This document shows, one piece after another, positions 7,721 to 14,578 of a DNA stretch of 14,578 bases. Source of the stretch: Fragilaria radians (lineage: Eukaryota; Bacillariophyta; Fragilariophyceae; Fragilariales; Fragilariaceae); contig CAAAJI010000081.1 in the NCBI GenBank assembly GCA_900642245.1, positions 34,027-48,604 on the forward strand, read 5' to 3'. The notes beneath the pieces were generated by a model, which saw only the letters and a list, made by a program, of their open reading frames with translations, made no database searches and had not been told where the DNA came from. The translations under genes were made by a program, and so were the position numbers. Position 1 is the first letter of the stretch, and each line of letters starts with the position of its first letter.

Positions 7721-8041
7721 CATTTTTTTATGTTGGTGATGAGAAGTCAATATCATCGTCCTGTTCACTTTAATTCTGTGTATTCTTCACTTGTCTGAAA
7801 GTGTAAGAAATCGAAACAAATAAATGATAGCAATGATCCGAAACATATAACAATCTCATTGATTAAAAAAATGATTTCGAACTAAATTACCTAAAACGAA
7901 TAACCCATCCATTCCTGCCCCAAGATACAAGACACGGCTGACTGACGGCCAGATTCTATGTGATACTTTTTTGTGACAGAATTCAGTTCTCTCGCCTTTA
8001 ACTACGAAGTGGGGGTATCCATGGCTGAGTTGTTGAATTCA
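7721..8041. other. Gap between copia relic 2 and DXO copy B
   Basis: About 320 bp without coding signal. It does not resemble the 5' flank of DXO copy A, so copy B lacks the promoter region that A and C share. A perfect 14-base palindrome TGTTGAATTCAACA lies at its right edge (8031-8044), where homology to copy A begins. Confidence 0.5.
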
Positions 8042-8044
8042 ACA
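8031..8044. repeat. Perfect 14-base palindrome TGTTGAATTCAACA
   Basis: The sequence equals its own reverse complement. Its halves (TGTTGAA/TTCAACA) resemble copia LTR ends (TGTTGGAA/TTCCAACA). It marks the left breakpoint of DXO copy B. A one-base variant lies at 10194-10207, upstream of the minus-strand gag relic. Confidence 0.7.
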
Positions 8045-8064
8045 CAACACCAAAAGCAATACGG

Positions 8065-9048
8065 ATGACACGCTTAAATAAGGTATCGAAGTCTCTGTCG
8101 ATGACGACATTCTCTATTTTTGAGCACGTTGCCGATTTAGGATACTTCGGATGGGAGCCATGTGGCGTCCACAAAAAGTTGAAAATGGTAACGACTCTTG
8201 AGATTAAGAATAACACAAAGCTCAACAGAAAGCCCTTGAAGGTTCTCTCGATTGTTAGTTTGAATAGACAGGTGCCAAAACCATTTGCAATGCTTCCCAA
8301 AGAAGAGTTCATATATAGATACCCTTTCAAACCGCCAAATATTGTGTCTCTTTTTGTAGCGCTTAAGCATAGAGGAGTAAAGAAGCAGGATGTGGATTTC
8401 TTTTTTGGAGGTTCCATTCTTAATATGTTGGCAAACTGCTCTACTGGAGACAAAGAATATGTTGTTGCCTTGATTCCCGGAACCAAAATCATCATGATAA
8501 CGTCTTACAAAGAATACGTTCAAGATAAATCTGCTTTTGGTTTCCAATTTGAACGCCTTGTAACAGGGCATAAATTTGAAGACAAATGCAGCCTTGAAGA
8601 AATCCACCACATACAGCTCATGAAAATTGGAAAGTATCATGTTTTGTTCAGTGCAGAATCTGATGCCATGGACGAGGACGGAAATCCAGTGGAAATCAAA
8701 ATGTCCAATCCTGTGTATACAGGTACCAGAAGCCTTTATCAAATGTTAAGTAATGGAAGTTCAGTACTCTATCAAGGTTCCAAATCTCGAGGAATGCTGA
8801 CAAAAGTGGAAGCCATGTCATTCTCTGAAATCGAGTCATCTTGTCAAAAGCTGTTTGATTTGAAATTACAGGAAGAAAGGATCATTGATTCTATGATTTA
8901 TCTAGAGGAAGAGTTTGAAAATGAACGTTTTGATGAGGAGAAAGCATTTAAGATCACTTTCAATGGTTCTAGAATTGAGTTGAAACCTTTTGATGCCATT
9001 GAGAGAGTTTTCCCTTCAATGTCTGTTATCAAAGACTTAATTACCTGA
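8065..9048 (+). CDS. DXO/Rai1-family protein, copy B (327 codons, 5'-damaged)
   Basis: From residue 5 this is about 95% identical to copy A (16 differences in about 323 residues), and all later domains are present. It keeps the motif II Glu in FGFQFE, the motif III ESD and, unlike copy A, motif IV VEIK with Lys212 (8698-8700). The motif I position still has Gly. Compared with A, about 38 bp is missing just after codon 8065 (after ACGCTTAAA), which shifts the frame. The ancestral N-terminal codons (readable as NTKSNTDDTLK) end at a stop, and the present frame starts at the only usable ATG with four new residues. About 45 native N-terminal residues are lost. No promoter flank shared with A or C is present. 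It could be a truncated gene with an intact core or a recent pseudogene. The stop TGA (TAA in A) is followed at once by TGTTGGAATGCT. Confidence 0.6.
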   Translation: MTRLNKVSKSLSMTTFSIFEHVADLGYFGWEPCGVHKKLKMVTTLEIKNNTKLNRKPLKVLSIVSLNRQVPKPFAMLPKEEFIYRYPFKPPNIVSLFVALKHRGVKKQDVDFFFGGSILNMLANCSTGDKEYVVALIPGTKIIMITSYKEYVQDKSAFGFQFERLVTGHKFEDKCSLEEIHHIQLMKIGKYHVLFSAESDAMDEDGNPVEIKMSNPVYTGTRSLYQMLSNGSSVLYQGSKSRGMLTKVEAMSFSEIESSCQKLFDLKLQEERIIDSMIYLEEEFENERFDEEKAFKITFNGSRIELKPFDAIERVFPSMSVIKDLIT

Positions 9049-9060
9049 TGTTGGAATGCT
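9049..9060 (-). repeat. LTR-end-like 12-mer after DXO copy B
   Basis: TGTTGGAATGCT on the plus strand (AGCATTCCAACA on the minus strand) is identical to the LTR-like end next to DXO copy A (3642-3653), and in both cases it begins at the base after the DXO stop. Beyond the 12 bases the two flanks are unrelated (TTATTATTATTGCC here, CTAGTGTTCCTC at A). On the minus strand it follows gag relic 3, so it may be that element's LTR end. Confidence 0.55.
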
Positions 9061-9291
9061 TTATTATTATTGCCCATCCCTCAAGACTACCAGTCCAAAA
9101 AATCACAAATCCACCAACAGCTAGAAATTCTGAGTGATTGTTTAAGGTAAAACATTTTCTCAATGAAACAGGTGTAAAACAGTCCTCATTGTGAAAAGTT
9201 ATGATATAAATTAAATGTCCCTTAGAAGGGGTATTTGGCCTGCCCAATCATAAATCTATGTCTTAGCAACCTCATATTTGATATTCTCTTG

Positions 9292-10065
9292 TCAACTTCT
9301 GAAGTTCATAACAATATCACACGCATAAGCTCTACCTTCAGTCAAGGAGGATACAATGCTGATTGCGTCATTGAAACTTCTACTGCTCACTTGATTCTTT
9401 TCTCATTCATTGGTAGAATGTTCAAGTTGACCGCATTGATGACAAGTGATCCTGTTCCTGCTGGTAGGTTCCTGGTAGATTGAATTACATCCCATGCATT
9501 GTTAGTGATAACAAATTGCACTCGTTCCTTCATTTTGTATTCTCTGCATGCTGTAGCGCTCTGTTGCCAATTTGTTAGAAGGTTGTAGGCGGATGCTAGT
9601 ATTGTTAGATAGCTGTATCCTTGCAAGAAATCATTCTGAAGCTTCTCATTGAGTTTTCCAAACTTGTCATGATGTCTTCCAAGATAAAGGCCACAACTAA
9701 ATCTTGCTCTTTTCCCTCAACCCTTTTAGGTTAGTATTGGTCAATTCAGATGCATTCTTTGATCTGAAAAGTGCTGTGTGTTCAAGAAGTCCTGGCTCTG
9801 ATCCCAGTACTCCACCAATGTGCTCCTGATTTCAGTTCTTGATGCATTGCTGGATGGATCTTCTCGTAATTCTGATTTGACCATCTCAAGATTTTCTACT
9901 CCTAATAGAGTATTGATTCCAGACTTGTCTGTCCTCAAAACGTACTTGGCAATCTCTCAATTTGCCTTTGCGTCCTAGTCAGCTTGTTTTGCATGTCCAT
10001 AGTCATATATGTAGTTCTTCAAGTCTGTACATCTTCCTTCAAACTTAGTTTGCCTAAGGGATCGC
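9292..10065 (-). pseudogene. Copia gag relic 3 (diatom type)
   Basis: Read on the minus strand, the gag blocks appear in order: RQTKFEGRCTDLKNYIYDYG and HAKQAD, EIAKYVLRTDK, VENLEMVKSELREDP.SNASRTEIR, KFGKLNEKLQNDFLQGYSYL, SAYNLLTNWQQS, ERVQFVITNN, then a CCHC knuckle CHQCGQLEHSTNE. The knuckle's last Cys codon is TGA (9403-9405). The same frame runs on as SFNDAISIVSSLTEGRAYAC to a stop at 9292, matching the fragment at 11225-11290. Several stops and at least two frameshifts kill it. This is the best-preserved gag here and the best marker of the element family. Between it and 9049 I see no RT or RNase H, so most of pol has been deleted. Confidence 0.7.
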
Positions 10066-10479
10066 TAGCCATCCCCATTGAATTGAATTTGTCGGTTGCG
10101 GTGCACCATTGGTTCACTTTGATCTCATACTATGAGTATATATGATGAAGGTGACATATTAGGAGGAAGTTGGGTGTCATAATGATAATTTTATGTTGAA
10201 ATCAACAGCTAGTCAGCAGCGCGCGGCTGTGTCTTTAAGGCAACAGCTATGGATATGCACACTTTGTAGTTGGAAAGTTGAAATACATGCATTGACAAAT
10301 AATAATAATATTATGATACTTTCCATTTCAATCAAGGTATGTGATGCCAATGTTTTGATTACGTGTTGTGGTCGGCTGGCTGGTTAATTGGTGATGTCAT
10401 GATTTTTATTAATGATACGAATATATTAGCTTGAGTTTTATCTTTACTAGTTTCTTTCATTACTTCCAATGTAGTTTCC
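10066..10479. other. Region upstream of gag relic 3, nothing certain
   Basis: This stretch holds no credible gene. The 64-codon ORF at 10193-10387 has no coding character. On the minus strand the 5' LTR and leader of gag relic 3 would be expected here, but no TG...CA LTR could be recognised. A near-perfect 14-base palindrome TGTTGAAATCAACA lies at 10194-10207, and AATAATAATAATATTAT at about 10299-10315. Confidence 0.4.
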
Positions 10480-10552
10480 GTGTTATTATCTTCCTTTCGT
10501 GACGAGATTCTACTGATAATCAGTTTCCTGACGGTTCATCAATTTCATCCAA
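10480..10552 (-). pseudogene. DXO copy C: N-terminal fragment only
   Basis: The sequence aligns base by base with the first codons of DXO copy A (CGTGACGAGATTC.A.TGA..ATCAGTTTC.TGA..GTTCATC). In the coding direction the start ATG has become TTG (10550-10552). The next codons read DEIDE against DNIDE in copy A, and a TGA follows soon after. Nothing of the catalytic part is present to the left; weak similarity may extend to about 10440. Together with the flank to the right it shows that an older DXO copy existed in the same orientation as copy A. Confidence 0.6.
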
Positions 10553-11224
10553 ATGGTGAAAATATGAGAAGCAGTCCTTCCTTCAATAGTGTAGTTTATT
10601 CAAAAACTTCAAATGTACTGCAACATCTGGTATGATAAAATAACGTGGGAAATTTGTATCGTAATTTTCAATGTGGAAACATTTACGCAGCGCAGCTTTT
10701 CTACACAATGAGTAATGTCAATTCATATTTATAGCTAGAGTATAACGAGGTGGTAAACATGGAAAACAACTTAACTTCATTTAAACATGGTACACTTGCC
10801 TTTGAGAGCATGTTACATATTTTCCTCAATTTATCCTGTGTTTAAAGATATGCACAATTACACTTGCAAGCTTACAACTCCAGTATACACATGTATTTCA
10901 AAGTTTATAATTCTTTTGCATACAGTCAAAACAGCTGATGACTGAAAAAGTGTCATACCCCTAACTTTGATCAGGACTTACTTTTAGCCTGTTGTGCAAA
11001 AGTCTCCTTCAATATGAACAAAGTTCCCAAATTCTCTATCACCATAATTTTCTCTGCAAACTGACTATTTGCTCTAGATTATAACTGGTGTTTTTCCTGC
11101 TTTGATGTCACTAGCTTTGCTTCCACACCACTTAACAGCCTTCCCTTGCATATCCTTAGAATATATGACTGCTGTTTTGGAATTTTCTTATTTGGAACAT
11201 AGTCCTATTTCAATTCCCGAATTT
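10553..11224. repeat. Copy of the DXO 5' flank (second copy of 4773-5424)
   Basis: The alignment with 4773-5424 is collinear and in the same orientation, starting beside the DXO N-terminal codons and ending at the gag/pol fragment. Divergence is clearly greater than between DXO copies A and B, so this duplication is older. No gene is seen inside. The conserved blocks may include the ancestral DXO promoter. Confidence 0.6.
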
Positions 11225-11293
11225 AGTAGGAGTTCCAGTGACGCAATGAGCATGGTATCCTCCTTATCAGAAGGTACAAATTACGTTTGTTAA
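11225..11293 (+). pseudogene. Short copia gag/pol junction fragment
   Basis: SRSSSDAMSMVSSLSEGTNY then VC and a stop. It matches the gag-end sequence of the minus-strand relic (SFNDAISIVSSLTEGRAYAC) in protein and DNA (GACGCAAT.AGCAT.GTATCCTCCTT) and sits where the pol remnant begins beside DXO copy A. Only about 20 codons are left; the following DNA is unrecognisable. Confidence 0.5.
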
Positions 11294-11969
11294 ATTGTCA
11301 AAGACGAACAAGACTGACAGACGATCAATTGTTTCCTTGAGTTCATTCCTGCATATTTTGCTGGCAATACATCGCCGTTCTACATAATTCAAAAGAGATG
11401 CACATCTTCAAGCGCAACACTGACACTCTGGAGGTGTTGGCAATTTCAACCAGGTTACATGAACTTACGTCAGCTTAGACATTAATTATTTTCAGTAGTG
11501 TTTCCTTCGGCTTTCATGGACAAAAAGCACACTGCTACACAGCATCAGTAGATGTCATGCACGCTTGATCACAAAATCATACGGAATGAGCAGAGAATAC
11601 ATGTGAAAAGATTGGTGACACATGAGTAATCGCTTTCAAAATCTTTGGAATATTCACGATCCTGCTCTTTGAAAACCGCATGGATATAGTAGCCAAAAGC
11701 TCATGCAGAGGAGGTCTCTGAAGGTTATATCATAAGAAAAGCGCATCAGACGCTCCAGAAATAAATCGAAGATGAATGACTGTAAAAACTAATTCTCATT
11801 ACGAAACTTAGTAGTATATCCTTTGCATTTGATACATAATGCAGAGTTCAGTCCATACTAAATCTCTCCTCTACTCAAGAATACTAGCTACTATGGTTAA
11901 TACGGCGGAGAAATAGCAAGAGCAATGCAAAAATCTGAAAGAATTCGTCAAGCAGAAAACGCTTAGAGA
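11294..11969. other. Intergenic stretch, no gene seen
   Basis: Stops are dense in all frames. Short open stretches on the minus strand (about 11600-11780) have some protein-like composition but no recognisable motif. It could be very old retroelement sequence. No repeats or RNA genes were found by eye. Confidence 0.4.
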
Positions 11970-12272
11970 CTATTTAAAAGGTTTGTTCTGGGTCCAGACG
12001 TAGACAAAAGGGCAGGATCTGTTTATGAAACGAATCAAATGGTCAGTCAAATATCCAGAATCACCTGCAACAATTGCATGCAAGCCTTTGGGTGGATCTA
12101 TTGTCATTAGCATAAACTGATTGTGTGTCGAGATGACGCTAATGTAATGAAATGAGCCATTCACACCACGCATACAATTACCGAAGAGACAACTTCTTTT
12201 ATTTTTGGAGGCAGAAAAAAATCTGTCTGTCACCCCTTTATCTTTATTTGACAGCTTCTTCTTGGAATCCAT
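11970..12272 (-). CDS. Possible small ORF of 100 aa, unknown
   Basis: An uninterrupted minus-strand ORF has a basic N-terminus (MDSKKKLSNKDKGVTDRFF), four cysteines (two in SCLFGNC), and a segment of alternating hydrophobic character (FHYISVISTHNQFMLMTIDP). I do not recognise a family. The composition is more protein-like than most random ORFs here, so it may be a real small gene, an exon, or a fragment of a dead gene or transposase. The upstream sequence has stops in the same frame (SAIQFMPVYS*), with some coding character, which favours a fragment. No signal peptide is evident. Confidence 0.3.
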   Translation of the reverse strand: MDSKKKLSNKDKGVTDRFFSASKNKRSCLFGNCMRGVNGSFHYISVISTHNQFMLMTIDPPKGLHAIVAGDSGYLTDHLIRFINRSCPFVYVWTQNKPFK

Positions 12273-12538
12273 TTTCTACAATCTCTAATCTCTTTGTAGA
12301 ACTGCGGATTCATTGAGCTAGGAATACACGGGCATAAACTGGATTGCAGATTTTGCCTCGTTATTGTAGAGTTATATTGATCCTAAATCAAATTCTCCGA
12401 TGATTCCGTAAATAGATGATAAAATTTTAGGAGTAACAGTATATCATGTTAATCCTCTGAATTGAAGTTCTCTCAAGACATAGAGACTTCATTTACGATT
12501 GCTGAGTAATAGCTTTTCCTTTCTTAGTATGAACTACA

Positions 12539-12797
12539 ATGACAAGGGTTAAGATCAGGGAAACAGAAATTATAGACATTGGTAATGATCAAGTGTTGGT
12601 GTTCCAAATGTTAGAGGAACAGCCGGCTGAATGAAAAAGGGATAGGGATGCCTGCTACTTCTTTTGTAGAATCATCAGAATTACATAATTTGTGCAAACA
12701 ACAATATTTAACACTATAGATTCCCAAGTTACATTTAGGAAATGAAGTGAAAAGGCTTACAAACAAAGCTCAAACAATGATTGAAAAGTTAACCTTT
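12539..12797 (+). pseudogene. Broken coding fragment upstream of the last gene
   Basis: A 31-codon ORF (12539-12634) reads VKIRETEIIDIGNDQVLVFQ and ends EEQPAE*. An overlapping frame then continues as EKGIGMPATSFVESSELHN, CKQQYLTL, a TAG at 12717, and IPKLHLGNEVKRLTNKAQTM followed by IEKLT. With one frameshift and one stop repaired on paper this would be about 85 codons of ordinary soluble protein. I do not recognise it. It could be a decayed exon or a processed fragment. It is on the same strand as the gene at 13101, but the frameshift and 300 bp of non-coding DNA argue against a shared transcript. Confidence 0.3.
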
Positions 12798-13100
12798 TTT
12801 TTGTTCGTCTCATCTCGTTGGATCTGGAGCAAATTTTTGTGAAAATTGTCTGGATGTCGTACGGCCCTAAAACTTGACTCACTAAGTAAAGAGGATGAAA
12901 AATTCTTTCATAGTTTCAGTAATGATTACGTAGAATCCCGAGGTGCGTTATTGTTTCCTCCAATGTGTGGAACTGAGCTGTAGAGGGAGGACGGAAGTCC
13001 TGACGATCGCAGAATGTAATGTCAGTTTAAGATCCACTGAAACTTTAGAGATCCAAGGTCTGTAACTCTTCACATCAAAGAAATTAAACAAAATACCTAG

Positions 13101-14360
13101 ATGAGACTGAATACTAAATATTCCTTGAAATCTGACGGAAGTGCACCAGAAGTCGTTGATCAATTGTTTGGCTCTGCAGAACGTAAGAGAGCTCGTCCTG
13201 AATCTTCGTTGGATATCAAGGTAACAAATGGAGAAACATTAGCTCGACCTCCACAGAAAAAGAAAGCTCAAAAGGATGGCAAAAGTGTCACACGTGAGAA
13301 TCAAAGTGTTGGTGTTCGCAAAAAGTATGAAATATCAGATATTGAACGAATGACTGAAGATGAAATTCTTCAGGCGCTCTATGATGACCCAGAATTTGCC
13401 ATAAAAGCTGGAGAAGTCGCAGAAAAATTGAGAGAAAATCGAGCAACTTCAAATCCTGGACCAAAGAAGAATAGGAAAGAAATTACCAATTCACATCCAG
13501 CTCACCTTCGAGCCATGATGGAAGAAGGAGTTCCCATCAAACAGTGGATCATTTTGTTGGTCCTATTGTTTGCCGGACTGTATCAACTTCGGAAGGTACT
13601 TGTCGGGACCAAGACTGCTAACGTCAAAGACTCGAATCTGAAAAAAGCAGGGAAAAAACAACCTATTCGGAAAGAAGTCAAAAAGAAAAAAGAACGAAAA
13701 GCACCTTCAATGGCGACTCCTTTGAAGAAATCTGATAAAACTTCAACAGATAATCCTGTTGTTGTGAGGAATGTTGAGGAAGTCGTTACGACGAATAAGA
13801 AGAAAAAGGTTAAGAAACCTCCAAAACAAAAAGAGTTGAAGAATGGAACTACAATCCATGAACCGAAGACTACTGATTCTCCGGACTCTATTTCGACAGA
13901 CGGATCTTCCAGCATGGACGGCGGCGCCGATGCTAAAATGCAACCTACTGGAGAGCCGAGTGATAAAGAAAATCAACCGAATTTCAATTCTATCAACAAT
14001 CCAAATGGAAAAAATATTGTAATTCCTGAAACCGATGAGGTTACTGAACCCAATTCTAAGTCCTGTACGAAAGAAAAACTAGTTAAAAAGAAGAAAAAGA
14101 AGACTACTCGAGAAGGGAATAAAATCGAAGTCTCCTCCACCTCTCACTCTTCCCCCCAACCTCTCAATGTCATCACCGATGATGATAATAACAAGGCAAC
14201 GATAGTGGAAGAGACTCTAAACATCGTTGACGACGAAGCTTTAGCACTTGAGATGCATCTTCAGGAAGAAATGCTAGTTCAACACGAAGCAAAGCAGGCC
14301 GTCACGAAATCCCAGCAGGAAGAATGGGAAGAAGTTTCCACTAAGAAAAAAAAGAGGTGA
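13101..14360 (+). CDS. Lysine-rich single-pass membrane protein, unknown function (419 aa)
   Basis: This is a long intact ORF. An in-frame TAG directly precedes the ATG, so the start is clear unless CCTAG is a splice acceptor. Residues 1-145 are hydrophilic, with basic clusters (ERKRARPE at 27-34, QKKKAQKDGK at 52-61) and an acidic helix (ISDIERMTEDEILQALYDD at 78-96). One membrane segment, IKQWIILLVLLFAGLYQL, lies at 146-163. The remaining 255 residues are highly charged: lysine runs at 181-210, 231-248 and 326-336, a serine/asparagine-rich middle, an acidic helix at 375-400, and the end EEWEEVSTKKKKR. The final KKKR fits a dilysine (KKxx) ER-retrieval signal if the C-terminus is cytosolic. 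The layout resembles ribosome- or RNA-tethering ER proteins, but I recognise no family. No sign of decay, unlike the rest of the window. Confidence 0.75.
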   Translation: MRLNTKYSLKSDGSAPEVVDQLFGSAERKRARPESSLDIKVTNGETLARPPQKKKAQKDGKSVTRENQSVGVRKKYEISDIERMTEDEILQALYDDPEFAIKAGEVAEKLRENRATSNPGPKKNRKEITNSHPAHLRAMMEEGVPIKQWIILLVLLFAGLYQLRKVLVGTKTANVKDSNLKKAGKKQPIRKEVKKKKERKAPSMATPLKKSDKTSTDNPVVVRNVEEVVTTNKKKKVKKPPKQKELKNGTTIHEPKTTDSPDSISTDGSSSMDGGADAKMQPTGEPSDKENQPNFNSINNPNGKNIVIPETDEVTEPNSKSCTKEKLVKKKKKKTTREGNKIEVSSTSHSSPQPLNVITDDDNNKATIVEETLNIVDDEALALEMHLQEEMLVQHEAKQAVTKSQQEEWEEVSTKKKKR

Positions 14361-14578
14361 TTTCGGACTTTTGGTCAGCTTCAAATGTATAAGCAACAGC
14401 GCAATAATAGCTATTATGCCTTTAGAGAAACCATTAAAATTATAAACAGTCTTTCTATAATTTTTCAAAGTATTAATTAAATATCTCAGATCTCTTCTTA
14501 CAACTCAAAACTTGGCCAATCGATTGAAGAAGTTTCGATTCAGATTACTCACAAGGGACACTTTTTCTTGAATCAATA
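14361..14578. other. 3' flank of the last gene
   Basis: AT-rich sequence after the stop, no ORF of note. No exact AATAAA close to the stop; the AT-rich TTAATTAAATATC at about 14473-14485 is a weak candidate for 3' end formation. Confidence 0.4.

Noticed and set aside
3654..9048. Whole segment as the internal region of one LTR element with 5' LTR ending at 3653 and 3' LTR starting at 9049
   Set aside because: The 12-base ends fit that geometry, but the DNA after 9060 shows no similarity to the LTR-like repeat ending at 3653, and no matching right-hand LTR end was found.
10193..10387. 64-codon ORF on the plus strand
   Set aside because: No coding character; lies in AT-rich repeat-like DNA upstream of gag relic 3.
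12948..13163. 71-codon minus-strand ORF overlapping the start of the last gene
   Set aside because: Antisense to the start of an intact gene and without protein-like features.
13583..13976. Minus-strand ORFs of 110 and 77 codons
   Set aside because: They lie inside the 419-codon gene. Their Phe/Leu-rich make-up is the complement of its lysine/glutamate codons.
1..14578. tRNA or rRNA genes, CRISPR arrays, bacterial promoters or terminators
   Set aside because: No cloverleaf, rRNA core or regularly spaced repeat was seen, and the gene structure is eukaryotic.

Overview
The window looks like nuclear DNA of a diatom or a close stramenopile relative. It is AT-rich, gene-poor and eukaryotic, with no operons or ribosome binding sites. 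Its decayed retrotransposon pieces match my memory of the diatom-type Ty1/copia (CoDi) gag and pol: gag motifs GRC..LK..IYD, AYNLL.NW and a CCHC knuckle, and pol motifs LMDGxFExLR, NENVPEIE, LSPKTIMTG and GAIALRP. The organism assignment is inference from these motifs. No database was searched.

Layout, left to right. 36-776 (+): the end of an unknown hydrophilic protein gene, open to the window edge. 777-1661: no gene seen. 1662-1999 (-): a broken, unidentified gene fragment. About 2078-3653: copia relic 1, with two short diverged LTR-like direct repeats flanking remnants of gag and RNase H. 3654-4772 (-): intact DXO/Rai1-family (decapping exonuclease-like) ORF, copy A. 4773-5424: its 5' flank. 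5436-about 7720 (+): copia relic 2 (protease, GAG-pre-integrase, integrase, start of RT). 8065-9048 (+): DXO copy B, almost identical to A but with a damaged 5' end. 9049-9060: LTR-end-like 12-mer. 9292-10065 (-): copia gag relic 3. About 10480-11290: an old third copy (C) of the DXO 5' end, its flank and the adjoining gag/pol fragment. 11294-13100: mostly featureless, with a 100-codon ORF on the minus strand and a broken coding fragment. 13101-14360 (+): an intact gene for a lysine-rich single-pass membrane protein.

The main point of interest is 3.6-11.3 kb. The DXO-like gene occurs three times, each time among copia pieces. Copies A and B diverge from each other, and each ends exactly where a 12-base LTR-end-like sequence (TGTTGGAATGCT) begins. 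A and C share the order 'DXO antisense, about 650-bp flank, copia gag/pol start'. A and B are about 98-99% identical in DNA except for a patch of about 140 bp over the catalytic ExD/ExK region. There most substitutions change the protein, and copy A has lost the motif IV lysine that copy B keeps.

The possible system is a DXO-type RNA decapping nuclease family that moves or is amplified with copia elements and diversifies at its active site. The sequence shows the arrangement; mobility, expression and activity are inference.
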